Assembly: GCA_964564865.1 (NCBI GenBank)
Contig: CAZMDA010000004.1
Coordinates: forward strand, 1 to 64,000
Length of the DNA stretch: 64,000 nucleotides
From: RBG-16-66-20 sp964564865
Lineage (GTDB): Bacteria > Pseudomonadota > Gammaproteobacteria > Burkholderiales > SG8-39
Direction of reading: 5' to 3'
Both the position numbers and the translations under genes were made by a program. The notes under the pieces are model-generated. The model saw only the letters and a list, made by a program, of their open reading frames with translations. It was not told the origin of the DNA and did no database searches. Below are positions 24,910 through 33,497 of the stretch, one piece after another. The stretch's first letter is position 1, and every line of letters starts with the position of its first letter.

Positions 24910-26682
24910 ATGTTCGATCCGAAAGCCTTCGTCGCCGGCCTGCCGAACCTTCCCGGCGTCTACCGGATGCTGGGCGCCCAGGGCGAGCCGCTGTACGTCG
25001 GCAAGGCGGGCGACCTGAAGAAGCGCGTCGGCTCGTACTTCAGCAAGCAGGACCAGAGCCCGCGCATCCGCATGATGCTGGCGCAGGTCGCAGGCATCGA
25101 GACCACGGTGACGCGCTCCGAGGGCGAGGCGCTGCTGCTGGAGAACAACTACATCAAGAGCCTGGCGCCGCGCTACAACATCCTGTTCCGCGACGACAAG
25201 TCCTACCCCTACCTGATGATCACCGGGCACGCCTTCCCGCGCCTGGGCTTCCATCGCGGTTCGCGCGACCGCGCCAACCGCTACTTCGGCCCGTTCCCGC
25301 ATTCGCACGCGGTGCGCGAGAGCATCCAGCTGCTGCAAAGGGTGTTCCGCCTGCGCACCTGCGAGGACTCGGTGTACGCCAACCGCTCGCGTCCCTGCCT
25401 GCTGCACCAGATCCGGCGCTGCACCGCGCCCTGCACCGGGCAGATCAGCGCCGAGCGCTACGCGCAGGACGTCAAGGGCGCGGAGCTGTTCCTCCAGGGG
25501 CGGGAGGACGACGTCATCGGGATGCTGAACGAGAAGATGCACGCGGCGGCGGCGGCCATGCGCTACGAGGAGGCGGCCCTGTTCCGCGACCAGGCGCGCG
25601 CGCTGTCGCGGGTGCAGGCCCGGCAGTACGTCGAATCCGACCGCGGCGTGGACGCCGATGTGGTCGCCTGCGAGCTGGACCGGGGCATGGCCTGCGTCAA
25701 CCTGGTGATGATCCGGGGCGGGCGCCACGTCGGCGACCGCAGCTTCTTCCCGCAGAACGCCGAGCGCGCCAGCGCGGGCGAGGTCCTCGCGGCGTTCCTC
25801 GGCCAGCACTACCTGGAGCAGCCGCCGCCGCCGCTGGTGCTGGTGGGGGCCGAGGTGGAGTTCGAGCTCGCCGGCTCCCAGGTGCAGGCCGCGCTGCAGG
25901 GGGAGCGCCGCGTCTGGGTCGAGATGGCGGCGAAGAACGCGCAGCTCGCGCTGGCGCAGCGGGCGAGGGAGAAAAGCACCCAGGAGGCGCGCATCGTCGC
26001 GCTGCGCGAGGCGCTCGGCCTGCCGGAGACCGCCCAGCGCATCGAATGCTTCGACATCAGCCACACCATGGGCGAGGCGACGGTGGCTTCCTGCGTGGTC
26101 TACGACCGCCACGCCATGCAGCGCGGGGAGTACCGGCGCTTCAACATCCGGGACGTCGCCCCGGGCGACGACTACGGCGCCATGCGCCAGGCGCTGGAGC
26201 GGCGCTACAGCCGCGTCTCGGCGGAGGAGGGCCGCATGCCGGACCTGGTGCTGATCGACGGCGGCCGGGGGCAGCTCAATGCGGCGCGGGCCGCGCTCGC
26301 GGAACTCGGCCTGAGCGACGTCAACGTGCTGGGCGTCGCCAAGGGCCCGGAGCGGCGTCCCGGGCTGGAGGAGCTGGTGCTGGAGGCCGACGGCCAGACG
26401 CTGTCGTTGCCGGCCGACCACGCCGGGCTGCACCTGATCCAGAGCATCCGCGACGAGGCGCACCGGTTCGCGATCGCAGGCCATCGCGCGCGCAGGGGCA
26501 AGGCCCGGGTAACATCCACCCTGTCCGAGATTCCCGGCATCGGCGCCAAGCGGCGCCTCAAGCTGCTGGCGCATTTCGGCGGCTTGCAGGGCGTCCAGTC
26601 GGCTGGCGTGGACGACCTGACCAAGGTGCCAGGCGTGAGCCGGACGCTGGCCGAGAAGATCTACCGCCACCTGCACGCCTGA
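24910..26682 (+). CDS. uvrC: Excinuclease ABC subunit C
   Basis: Makes both incisions in nucleotide excision repair. The 590-aa protein has the GIY-YIG nuclease domain (LPGVYRMLGAQGEPLYVGKA), a UvrB-binding UVR motif around EDDVIGMLNEKMHAAAAAMR, the RNase H-like domain with IECFDISHTMGEATVAS and LVLIDGGRGQLNAA, and a C-terminal helix-hairpin-helix pair (EIPGIGAKRRLKLL, VPGVSRTLAEKI). It starts at ATG 24910 just after a -10 box, without a Shine-Dalgarno. pgsA follows after 21 bp, the usual uvrC-pgsA pairing. Confidence 0.96.
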   Translation: MFDPKAFVAGLPNLPGVYRMLGAQGEPLYVGKAGDLKKRVGSYFSKQDQSPRIRMMLAQVAGIETTVTRSEGEALLLENNYIKSLAPRYNILFRDDKSYPYLMITGHAFPRLGFHRGSRDRANRYFGPFPHSHAVRESIQLLQRVFRLRTCEDSVYANRSRPCLLHQIRRCTAPCTGQISAERYAQDVKGAELFLQGREDDVIGMLNEKMHAAAAAMRYEEAALFRDQARALSRVQARQYVESDRGVDADVVACELDRGMACVNLVMIRGGRHVGDRSFFPQNAERASAGEVLAAFLGQHYLEQPPPPLVLVGAEVEFELAGSQVQAALQGERRVWVEMAAKNAQLALAQRAREKSTQEARIVALREALGLPETAQRIECFDISHTMGEATVASCVVYDRHAMQRGEYRRFNIRDVAPGDDYGAMRQALERRYSRVSAEEGRMPDLVLIDGGRGQLNAARAALAELGLSDVNVLGVAKGPERRPGLEELVLEADGQTLSLPADHAGLHLIQSIRDEAHRFAIAGHRARRGKARVTSTLSEIPGIGAKRRLKLLAHFGGLQGVQSAGVDDLTKVPGVSRTLAEKIYRHLHA

Positions 26683-26703
26683 CTCCACGAACCTGCGAGA
26701 CGC

Positions 26704-27288
26704 ATGCCTGCCGCCCGATCCAGCCTGACGAGCCTGCCCAACCTGATCACGTGGCTGCGGATCCTGCTGATCCCGCTGATCGTGGGCATCTTCTACCTGC
26801 CGGACCACTGGCTGTCCGAGTGGGGACGCAACGTGGCGGCGACCTCCATCTTCGTGTTCGCCTCGCTCACGGACTGGCTGGATGGCTGGCTGGCGCGCCG
26901 GCTGAACCAGATGTCCGCGTTCGGCGCCTTCCTCGACCCGGTGGCCGACAAGCTGATGGTCGCCGGCGCCCTGATCGTGCTGCTGCAGCTGGCGCGCGTC
27001 GACCCGGTGGTGGCGCTCATCATCATCGGCCGGGAGATCGCGGTGTCGGCCCTGAGGGAATGGATGGCGAAGGTGGGGCAGGCCAAGAGCGTGGCCGTCG
27101 CCACCATCGGCAAGCTGAAGACCGCCAGCCAGATGGTCGCCATCCCGCTGCTGCTCTACGGCGAGGAGCTGTTCGGGCTGGTGGACTGCCAGTGGCTGGG
27201 GACCATCCTGATCAACGTCGCCGCGGTCCTGACGGTGATCTCCATGCTGTACTACCTGCGCAAGGCCATCCCCCATGCCTCGGGTTGA
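26704..27288 (+). CDS. pgsA: CDP-diacylglycerol-glycerol-3-phosphate 3-phosphatidyltransferase
   Basis: Commits CDP-diacylglycerol to phosphatidylglycerol synthesis. The 194-aa integral membrane protein has the CDP-alcohol phosphotransferase signature as DWLDGWLARRLN and GAFLDPVADKLM (DG-x2-AR-x8-G-x3-D-x3-D). Several membrane helices are visible, including LITWLRILLIPLIVGIFYL and VAAVLTVISMLYYL. Downstream lie three tRNA genes, the typical betaproteobacterial order. Confidence 0.95.
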   Translation: MPAARSSLTSLPNLITWLRILLIPLIVGIFYLPDHWLSEWGRNVAATSIFVFASLTDWLDGWLARRLNQMSAFGAFLDPVADKLMVAGALIVLLQLARVDPVVALIIIGREIAVSALREWMAKVGQAKSVAVATIGKLKTASQMVAIPLLLYGEELFGLVDCQWLGTILINVAAVLTVISMLYYLRKAIPHASG

Positions 27289-27293
27289 GCTAT

Positions 27294-27299
27294 AATCCC
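27294..27299 (+). promoter_or_regulatory. -10 box TATAAT for the tRNA-Gly gene
   Basis: A consensus TATAAT lies just after the pgsA stop and 24 bp before the mature tRNA-Gly 5' end, with the G/C-rich CCCGG that often follows in stable-RNA promoters (discriminator). No consensus -35 is visible. Confidence 0.6.
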
Positions 27300-27323
27300 G
27301 GTCCGTTCAATCAGGGTTTCAAT

Positions 27324-27399
27324 GCGGGAGTAGCTCAGTTGGTAGAGCGTAACGTTGCCAACGTTAAGGTCGCCGGTTCGAGACCGGTCTCCCGCTCCA
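27324..27399 (+). tRNA. tRNA-Gly (anticodon GCC)
   Basis: A full cloverleaf: acceptor GCGGGAG pairs with CTCCCGC, the D-loop contains AGCTCAGTTGGTAGAGC, the anticodon loop TTGCCAA gives GCC, and the T-arm is CCGGTTCGAGACCGG. The CCA end is encoded. It reads glycine codons GGC and GGU. First of three clustered tRNA genes. Confidence 0.96.
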
Positions 27400-27408
27400 G
27401 ATTACGTT

Positions 27409-27440
27409 AGGGAAGGTCGCGAGGCCTTCCCTTTGCTTTT
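27409..27440 (+). terminator. Hairpin with T-rich tail between tRNA-Gly and tRNA-Cys
   Basis: AGGGAAGG (27409-27416) pairs with CCTTCCCT (27425-27432), with an 8-nt loop, and is followed by TTGCTTTTT. It has the form of an intrinsic terminator, though it could also be a processing hairpin, since tRNA-Cys starts 9 bp later without an obvious promoter of its own. Confidence 0.6.
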
Positions 27441-27448
27441 TGCAACCC

Positions 27449-27522
27449 GGCGGGGTGGCAGAGTGGTCATGCAGCGGCCTGCAAAGCCGTGTACGCCGGT
27501 TCGATTCCGACCCCCGCCTCCA
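27449..27522 (+). tRNA. tRNA-Cys (anticodon GCA)
   Basis: Acceptor GGCGGGG pairs with CCCCGCC, the anticodon loop CTGCAAA gives GCA, the T-arm carries GGTTCGATTCC, and CCA is encoded. Second tRNA of the cluster. Confidence 0.96.
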
Positions 27523-27540
27523 GCCCCCCACGTCAGGCCT

Positions 27541-27627
27541 GCCCGGGTGGCGAAACTGGTAGACGCAGGGGACTTAAAATCCCCCGGCCGCGAGGCCGTG
27601 CTGGTTCAAGTCCGGCCCCGGGCACCA
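27541..27627 (+). tRNA. tRNA-Leu (anticodon TAA)
   Basis: A class II tRNA of 87 nt with a long variable arm. Acceptor GCCCGGG pairs with CCCGGGC, the anticodon region ACTTAAAAT gives TAA, the T-arm carries GGTTCAAGTCC, and ACCA ends the gene. Third of the cluster. Confidence 0.96.
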
Positions 27628-27644
27628 CAGGGACGAGCGACGAG

Positions 27645-28466
27645 ATGATGCGGATCAGGCGGACGGCCAGGTCGGAACCCCGGTTGGAGCGCGCCGGGCA
27701 ATGGCTGCTCGAGGCCCACCGCCGCCGCGAGCCGTTCGGCCCCATGCCGGCGGACCTGGCCCCGCGCACCATCGAGGAAGCCTACGCCATCCAGGGCGAG
27801 TTCGTCGGCATGCGCGGCCACGAGCTCGGTCCCGTGGTCGGCTACAAGATCGCCCTCACCACGCCGCAGATGCGGCAGATGGTCGGGGTGCAGGATTCCA
27901 TCGCCGGCGACATGCTGGAGAAATCCCTGCTGCGCAGCCCGGCGCGGGTGCGCGCGGCGGACTATGCGCGCCTGCTGGTGGAGTTCGAGATCGCCGTCGA
28001 GCTGGGCGAGGACCTGCCGGCCGTCGGCGCCCCTTACACCAGGGAATCCGTCGCCGCGGCCGTGGCCGCGGTGATGCCGGCGCTGGAGCTGGCGGACGAC
28101 CGCAATGCCGACTACAGGCAACTCTCGTCGCACGCGCTGATGCTGATCGCCGACAACGCGTGGAACGAGGGCGCGGTCCTGGGCGAGCCGCTGCGTGACT
28201 GGCGCGGCCTGGACCTGGGCGCGCTGCGCGGCGTGGCGACGGTCAACGGCGCCACGGTCGGGGAGGGCCACGGCCGGGACGTGATGGGCCATCCGTTCGA
28301 GGCGCTCGCCTGGGTGGCGAACAACCTCGCGGCGCGCGGGCTCGGCCTCTGGCGCAGCGACGTCGTCATCACCGGCAGCCTGGTGACCAGCAAGTTCCCC
28401 AGGGCGGGCGACCGCATCCGCTTCGAGGCGGGCGCACTGGGCAGCGTCGAGCTGGCGGTGGACTGA
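27645..28466 (+). CDS. 2-keto-4-pentenoate hydratase / fumarylacetoacetate hydrolase-fold protein
   Basis: A 273-aa protein of the MhpD/DmpE family, which hydrates 2-hydroxypenta-2,4-dienoates in meta-cleavage pathways or decarboxylates 4-oxalocrotonate. Visible blocks are GHELGPVVGYKIALT, the metal-site segment LLVEFEIAVELGEDLP, and the C-terminal GSLVTSKFPRAGD. Start is ATG 27645 (or 27648), 18 bp after tRNA-Leu; a longer frame reaching back through the tRNA genes is excluded. It converges with the acyl-CoA synthetase gene, 3 bp away, and may belong functionally to that minus-strand catabolic operon. Substrate unknown. Confidence 0.85.
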   Translation: MMRIRRTARSEPRLERAGQWLLEAHRRREPFGPMPADLAPRTIEEAYAIQGEFVGMRGHELGPVVGYKIALTTPQMRQMVGVQDSIAGDMLEKSLLRSPARVRAADYARLLVEFEIAVELGEDLPAVGAPYTRESVAAAVAAVMPALELADDRNADYRQLSSHALMLIADNAWNEGAVLGEPLRDWRGLDLGALRGVATVNGATVGEGHGRDVMGHPFEALAWVANNLAARGLGLWRSDVVITGSLVTSKFPRAGDRIRFEAGALGSVELAVD

Positions 28467-28469
28467 CGG

Positions 28470-29873
28470 CTAGCGGGCCTCGAGCAGGCGCTTCAGCTCG
28501 AACTTCTGCACCTTGCCCATCGCGTTGCGCGGCAGGGCCTCGAGGAACACCACCCGTCGCGGGTGCTTGAACTTCGCCAGGCGGTCGCGGAACAGGGCGA
28601 GCACCGCCGCCTCGTCGAGTGCATCGCGGCGCACGATGCACGCGCAGGCCGCCTCGCCCCATCTCGGGTCCGCGACACCCACCACCGCCGCCTCGGCGAT
28701 CGCCGGGCAATCGGCGAGCACGTTCTCCAGCTCGGCCGGGTAGACGTTCTCGCCGCCGGAGATGATCACGTCCTTGGAGCGGCCCATGATCCACAGGAAA
28801 CCGTCCTCGTCGAGGCGGCCGAGGTCGCCGGTACGGAACCAGCCGCCCGGGGCGAACGCGGCCTCGGTCGCCTTGGGGTCGTTCCAGTAGCCGCGCATCA
28901 CGTTCGGCCCGCGCACCTGCACTTCGCCCTCCACCAGCCGCACTTCGCAGTGCGGCGCGGCCTTGCCGGCGCTGCCGAGCTTGCGCGCCGCATCTTCCTT
29001 GAGCAGCACCGTCGCGATGGGCGCGGTCTCGGTGCAGCCGTAGATCTGGCCTACCGGCACGCCGCGCGCGTGGAAGGCCCGGATCTGCGAATCCGGGACC
29101 ACCATGGACCCGGCGTTCAGCATCTTCAGCGAGGAAAGGTCCGTCGCGGCCCAGGCCGCATGGTTGATCACCGCCTGGATCGCGGCCGGGACGAGCAGGG
29201 ACAGCGACGGCCGACGCGCCGCGACGTCGGCCAGCCAGAGGCCCGGATCGAAGCGCCGGTGCAGCGTGACCGTGGCGCCCGCAAGGAGCGCCGGGAGCGT
29301 CTGGTTGTTCAGGCCGCCGACGTGGAACATCGGCAGAGCAGTGAGCACATGGTCCGCCTGCCCGAGGTCGTGGGCATGGATGCCGTTCAAGGCGTTCCAC
29401 AGCAGCGCCGACTGGGTGAGCACCGCACCCTTCGGGCGGCCGGTGGTCCCGGAGGTGTAGACGATGAGGACGTCATCGGCATCGCCTCCGTCGAGGACGC
29501 CGGGCGCCGCGGCGGCAGGCGCCTGAAGCGGCAGGCCGAGCGTGGCCGCGTGGGCCGCGAACTCCTTCTCCGCGACCAGGTAGCGTGGCTTGCAGTCCTC
29601 GAGGATGACGCGGTGCTCGGCGGCCGTGAGGCGCCAGTTGAGCGGGACCAGGATCGCGCCGGCCCGGGCAAGGGCGAACAGCAGCACCAGCATGCGCGGC
29701 TCGTTGTAGCCGAGGTACGCCACGCGGTCGCCACGGGCCACGCCCAGCGTCGCCGAGGCCGCGTCGATCCGGCGCCAGAACTCGCGGTAGCTGAGGTCCT
29801 CGCCGTGGCAGTGCAGCGCGACCTTCTCCGGGAAATGGGCCGCCCAGCGCTCGACGATCCGCGACAGGTTAAT
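28470..29873 (-). CDS. AMP-binding acyl-CoA synthetase with probable ATT start
   Basis: ATP-dependent acyl/aryl-CoA ligase. Family motifs are VYTSGTTGRPKGAVLT (P-loop), YGCTETAP, WFRTGDLGRLDEDGFL and PRNAMGKVQKFELKR (C-terminal Lys). The frame has no ATG, GTG or TTG at its expected N-terminus: the first such codon is GTG 29741, which would remove 44 conserved residues (RIVERWAAHFPEKVALH and onward). An ATT at 29873 sits 6 nt after a strong Shine-Dalgarno GGGGAGG that lies inside the end of the preceding dehydrogenase gene, giving 467 aa starting MNLSRIVERW. Last gene of the NicX-like operon. Substrate unknown. Confidence 0.88.
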   Translation of the reverse strand: MNLSRIVERWAAHFPEKVALHCHGEDLSYREFWRRIDAASATLGVARGDRVAYLGYNEPRMLVLLFALARAGAILVPLNWRLTAAEHRVILEDCKPRYLVAEKEFAAHAATLGLPLQAPAAAAPGVLDGGDADDVLIVYTSGTTGRPKGAVLTQSALLWNALNGIHAHDLGQADHVLTALPMFHVGGLNNQTLPALLAGATVTLHRRFDPGLWLADVAARRPSLSLLVPAAIQAVINHAAWAATDLSSLKMLNAGSMVVPDSQIRAFHARGVPVGQIYGCTETAPIATVLLKEDAARKLGSAGKAAPHCEVRLVEGEVQVRGPNVMRGYWNDPKATEAAFAPGGWFRTGDLGRLDEDGFLWIMGRSKDVIISGGENVYPAELENVLADCPAIAEAAVVGVADPRWGEAACACIVRRDALDEAAVLALFRDRLAKFKHPRRVVFLEALPRNAMGKVQKFELKRLLEAR

Positions 29874-31107
29874 CGTCCGCCTCCCCGGCTTCGTACAGCG
29901 CCTCGCGCCCGATGCGATCCAGGCACAGTTCCGCGGTCCAGGGCAGCATCAGCGCGCCGCAGCGCGAATCGCGGTACAGGCGCTCCAGCGGCAGGCTCTT
30001 CAGCATGGACTGGCCGCCGCAGGTGCGGATCGCGAGCGCGCACAGGGCGTTGGCGTTCTCCATGATGGTGAACTGGGCGGCGTAGGCGCGCAGGCGCGCG
30101 TCCTTGGGCGGGTCGATGCGCGCGTCCTCGAGCATGCGCAGGAACAGCGCCCGGGTCTGCTCCAGCTTGACCCACATCTCGGCCACCGCGATCTGCTTGG
30201 TCGGGTACATGCGCCGCTTCACCGGCGGCATGCCCTCGACCTCGCCGCGCAGGTACTTCACCGTGAACTCGACCGCCGCGATGGCGATGCCCATGTAGGT
30301 GGGCGAGAGCGTGGTGAACATGTGCGGCCAGCGGCTCGCGGCCTGGAAGTACACCCCGCGCGGCATCATCTGCGCCTCGTCCGGCACGAACACGTCCTTG
30401 AACACCAGGTTGCGCGAGACGGTGCCGCGCATGCCCAGGGGGTCCCATTCTCCGGTCACCGCGAGCCCGGGCGAAGTCCCGGGCACTGCAATGTAGAGCG
30501 TGTCCCGCATCGAGCGCTCGGGCTTGTCCTCGGTGCAGAGCACGCCGTAGTAGTCGGCCGCGCCCGAGAGCGAGGCGAAAATCTTGCGCCCGTTCACCAG
30601 CCAGCCGCCGTCCACCTTGGCCGCGGTGGTGCCGAAGGGCGCCTTGCCGGCCGCGGCGGCGCTGCCTTCGGAGAATGGCTGCGCGTAGATCGCGCCGTCC
30701 TTCACGACGCGACCGAAGTGAATCGCGCGGTAGCGCTCGTGCTGTTCCCGCTCGGCCGCCGTCATGTCGAGGTCGTCCGCCAGCAGGCCCGGCCACAGCG
30801 TGGAGCACATGTGCATGTTGAGCGTCAGCGCCGTGGCGCCGCAGTACTTGCCCAGCGTGGCCGAGACCAGGGCGTAGGTCCTGAAATCGGCGCCGTGGCC
30901 GCCGTAGGCCTCGGGCACGCACAGCCCCAGCAGGCCGGCGGACCTGAGCTCGGCGTAGTTCTCGAACGGGAAGCTGGCTTCGCTGTCGTAGCGGGCGGCG
31001 CGCGCGGCGAAGGCCGGGCCGAGCGACTCGGCCAGCGCGACCAGGTCGCGCTGCTTCGGCGTCAGAGACTGGCTGGACCCGGCGACGGCATAGCGGGGAT
31101 CGGTCAT
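29869..31107 (-). CDS. Acyl-CoA dehydrogenase family flavoprotein
   Basis: A 412-aa acyl-CoA dehydrogenase-fold protein from ATG 31107. The N-terminal helical domain (ENYAELRSAGLLGLCVPEAYGG), the middle beta domain (YAQPFSEGSAAAAG, VNGRKIFASLSGAADYY, VTGEWDPLGMRGTVS) and the C-terminal helices (IRTCGGQSMLKSLPLERLYRDSRCGALM) are all there. The usual catalytic Glu position is not obvious, so it may be a dehydrogenase or a flavin monooxygenase-like member of the fold. It overlaps the hydrolase gene by 4 bp and the ligase start by 5 bp, so the genes are coupled. Confidence 0.88.
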   Translation of the reverse strand: MTDPRYAVAGSSQSLTPKQRDLVALAESLGPAFAARAARYDSEASFPFENYAELRSAGLLGLCVPEAYGGHGADFRTYALVSATLGKYCGATALTLNMHMCSTLWPGLLADDLDMTAAEREQHERYRAIHFGRVVKDGAIYAQPFSEGSAAAAGKAPFGTTAAKVDGGWLVNGRKIFASLSGAADYYGVLCTEDKPERSMRDTLYIAVPGTSPGLAVTGEWDPLGMRGTVSRNLVFKDVFVPDEAQMMPRGVYFQAASRWPHMFTTLSPTYMGIAIAAVEFTVKYLRGEVEGMPPVKRRMYPTKQIAVAEMWVKLEQTRALFLRMLEDARIDPPKDARLRAYAAQFTIMENANALCALAIRTCGGQSMLKSLPLERLYRDSRCGALMLPWTAELCLDRIGREALYEAGEADD

Positions 31108-31859
31108 AGGCGGTGGCGTTTCAGGAAGGCGAGCAGGGCGGCGTTGAACGCGTCGGGCTGGTCCATCGGGCCGAGGTGTCCGCAGCCCTCGAGCAGGACG
31201 TACTCGGCGCCGGGAATCCTCTGCGCCATCTTCTCCATGACCTTGGGCGGCGCGGTGCGGTCGTCGCTGCCGGCGATGAGCAGCGTCGGCACGCGGATGG
31301 CGGCCAGTTCCTTGCGGCGATCGAAGGTGGTGAGCAGCCTCACCGCCTTGCGGTACGTCCCGGGCGGCACGCCCGCCATGATCTTCTCGGCGAGCGCGAG
31401 GCCCTCCGGGTCGGAAACCGAGCCCTTCATGGTGGGCATCAGGCGGCGGGCGATGTCCGGCATGCCCTGGCCCTGGTCCAGCGGATCGATGCGGGCGGCG
31501 ATGAACTGCCTCGTGAACTCGCTGTCGCCGCCGGCGAAGGCCGGACTGGTGAAGCTCAGCACCAGCGCCTTGACGATCTCGGGATGGCGGACGTAGGCCT
31601 CCTGCGCGACCAGCCCGCCCATGCTGTGCCCGACCAGCACCACCGGCTCGCCGCCGAGCGCCTCGACCAGGCGCCTGAGCGCGGCGCTCACCTGCTCGAG
31701 GTCGTAGGGTTCCACGAGCGGGCTCTCGCCGTATCCCGGCTGGTCCCAGGCGTGCGAGGGGTAGCCGAGCGCGGCGAAGTAGGGCAGTTGCCGCTCCCAG
31801 GCGTGGTGCCCGCCGCCGACGCCGTGCAGGAAGAGGAGGGGGCTGCGGGTCGCCGTCAT
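31104..31859 (-). CDS. Alpha/beta hydrolase
   Basis: A 251-aa alpha/beta-hydrolase from ATG 31859. HGVGGGHHAW forms the oxyanion region, the nucleophile elbow is GHSMGG, the acid is probably in IAGSDDRTAP, and the His is in GCGHLGPMDQP. It overlaps genes on both sides by 4 bp. Directly after a NicX-like gene, it could play the part of NicD, the N-formylmaleamate deformylase of nicotinate degradation, which is also an alpha/beta hydrolase; that is inference from context. A longer upstream frame overlaps the NicX-like gene and is rejected. Confidence 0.88.
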   Translation of the reverse strand: MTATRSPLLFLHGVGGGHHAWERQLPYFAALGYPSHAWDQPGYGESPLVEPYDLEQVSAALRRLVEALGGEPVVLVGHSMGGLVAQEAYVRHPEIVKALVLSFTSPAFAGGDSEFTRQFIAARIDPLDQGQGMPDIARRLMPTMKGSVSDPEGLALAEKIMAGVPPGTYRKAVRLLTTFDRRKELAAIRVPTLLIAGSDDRTAPPKVMEKMAQRIPGAEYVLLEGCGHLGPMDQPDAFNAALLAFLKRHRL

Positions 31860-32902
31860 GCCAGGGCTCCGGCGAGCTTGCCGGCTTCCACGACTGCCTT
31901 GCCATCCAACGCCACCGTGCAGTGGCGCAGGGGCAGGTCGAAATGGCCCAGGGTATGGCGGCCGGCGACCTCGTTGGCCCCGGTCGAATAGAGGAAATTG
32001 CCGGCGAAGGCGCGCTGCTCGGTGCCGTTGACGTCGCGCCTGTCGTACAAGGCAAGCGCGTCCCAGCGCGCGCGTGGATTCATGCCCCAGCCGACGTGGG
32101 ACACCGCGTAGGCCTCGCGATCGCCCCAAGCGGCGAAATAGTCGCGCATCAGCTCGGCATCCAGGGAGTTGCCCTCGACGCGGGTCACGTAGTCATCCTC
32201 GATCGTCAGCCGCACCGCGGATTCCAGGTGGCGCTTGAAGGTGAGGTTCATGTCCCCGGGGGCGAGCACCAGGGTTCCCGCCACGCTGCCGGCTTTCGGG
32301 AAGCACAGGCACAGGCCGCCGGGCCAATGGGACAGGGTGCCTGGCTTCTCGGTGTAGCCCCAGACGCCGCCGACGCGCGCGCCTTCGACCCGGACGCTCA
32401 GGTCGGTGCCGGCGGGGGAGGTCACGGTCATCGCGCGGGCCTCGCGCAGGAGCTTCATCCCGGCGCGCACCCGGCGCTCGTCGTCGGGGGAAGGAGCGAG
32501 GCGCTCGAGCGCCTCGGGATGCTCGTTGGAGACGTACAGCACGCGGGCCCCGCCCTGGAGGATCCGCGGCAGCTCGGCAGCGTGCATCAGGCCTTCCAGC
32601 GTGCAATCGGCGACGAAGCGGCAGGCAGCCAGCGCCGCCACCGCGGCGTCCATGTCCCTCAGGGCGACCGAGGCGCCGGTGGAGCGGATCGGCACCGGCG
32701 CGGCCTGTCGCGGCGTGGGCACCACGACATGGAAGGCGCGGGCGCCGAGGCGCGCGAGCGCCAGTTCGGCCAGCTGCACGTTCAGGGCGCGGGATTGCGT
32801 CTCGGAGAGGATGGCGCAGGCATCGCCGGGAGCGACCTTGCAGCGCGCGAAGACCTCCGCGAACAGGTCGATCCACTTGGCTTCGATGCGGTCGGCGAAC
32901 AT
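31856..32902 (-). CDS. NicX-like / M29-like metalloenzyme (2,5-dihydroxypyridine dioxygenase family)
   Basis: A 348-aa protein of the group annotated either as leucyl aminopeptidase (M29) or as NicX 2,5-dihydroxypyridine 5,6-dioxygenase, an extradiol-type ring-cleaving enzyme. Length matches NicX. Visible features are VAPGDACAILSETQSRALN at the N-terminus, then VSHVGWGMNP and GRHTLGHFDLP near the C-terminus, the latter supplying a His-x-Asp pair (HFD) that could bind iron. First gene of the minus-strand operon with a hydrolase, a dehydrogenase and a CoA ligase. I infer catabolism of an aromatic or N-heteroaromatic acid; the substrate is not shown. Confidence 0.78.
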   Translation of the reverse strand: MFADRIEAKWIDLFAEVFARCKVAPGDACAILSETQSRALNVQLAELALARLGARAFHVVVPTPRQAAPVPIRSTGASVALRDMDAAVAALAACRFVADCTLEGLMHAAELPRILQGGARVLYVSNEHPEALERLAPSPDDERRVRAGMKLLREARAMTVTSPAGTDLSVRVEGARVGGVWGYTEKPGTLSHWPGGLCLCFPKAGSVAGTLVLAPGDMNLTFKRHLESAVRLTIEDDYVTRVEGNSLDAELMRDYFAAWGDREAYAVSHVGWGMNPRARWDALALYDRRDVNGTEQRAFAGNFLYSTGANEVAGRHTLGHFDLPLRHCTVALDGKAVVEAGKLAGALA

Positions 32903-33018
32903 GGCGCTTGCTCCTGGCCGCCGGGTCGGTCCCTGGACGGCGAAAAAGCCAATGAAAGCACAAACGCGGGCCTCCGACGGCGGGACTCTGGCTCGCGCTG
33001 CGCTACACTTCCCGGCCC

Positions 33019-33462
33019 ATGATCGTCTTCGACCTGCAATGCGCGGAGGGCCACCGGTTCGAGGGCTGGTTCGGATCGGCCAGGGATTTCGCGTCGCAGC
33101 GGAAGCGGGGCATGCTCGGTTGCCCGGTTTGTGGCAACGGCAGCATAGACCGGGGGCTGTCGGCCCCCCGGATCAACGTCGGTGCGCCGGCGCCCGCCCC
33201 GGCGGCGAAGACGCCGGAGATGGAGGGCAAGGACCCCTTTGCCATCGCCCAGATGCTGTACTCGCGGATGCTGGACGAGGTGTTCACCAAGTCCGAGGAT
33301 GTCGGCAAGGCCTTCCCGGAGGAAGCACGCAGGATCTTCTACAACCAGGCGCCGGCGCGCGCGATTCGTGGCCAAGCCACGGAGGCGGAGCACGAGGCCC
33401 TGGTGGACGAAGGCATTCCGGTGGCGAGGATCCCGATCCCGCCGCCTGATCGGGTGAACTGA
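33019..33462 (+). CDS. DUF1178 family protein
   Basis: A 147-aa protein starting MIVFDLQCAEGHRFEGWF, the family hallmark, with a zinc-ribbon-like first part (Cys8 to HRF, then CPVCGNGSI). A Pro/Ala linker and a conserved acidic/aromatic second part (EEARRIFYNQAPARAIRGQA) follow. Function unknown in the family. The ATG lies 9 nt after TACACT (33004-33009), with no Shine-Dalgarno, so the transcript may be leaderless. Divergent from the NicX-like operon. Confidence 0.9.
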   Translation: MIVFDLQCAEGHRFEGWFGSARDFASQRKRGMLGCPVCGNGSIDRGLSAPRINVGAPAPAPAAKTPEMEGKDPFAIAQMLYSRMLDEVFTKSEDVGKAFPEEARRIFYNQAPARAIRGQATEAEHEALVDEGIPVARIPIPPPDRVN

Positions 33463-33497
33463 TGGCTCTGGAATGCGGCCAATCAGTATTATGTCAA

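Noticed and set aside
31860..32129. N-terminal extension of the alpha/beta hydrolase frame
   Set aside because: It overlaps the NicX-like gene entirely, and ATG 31859 makes the usual 4-bp overlap with the upstream stop.
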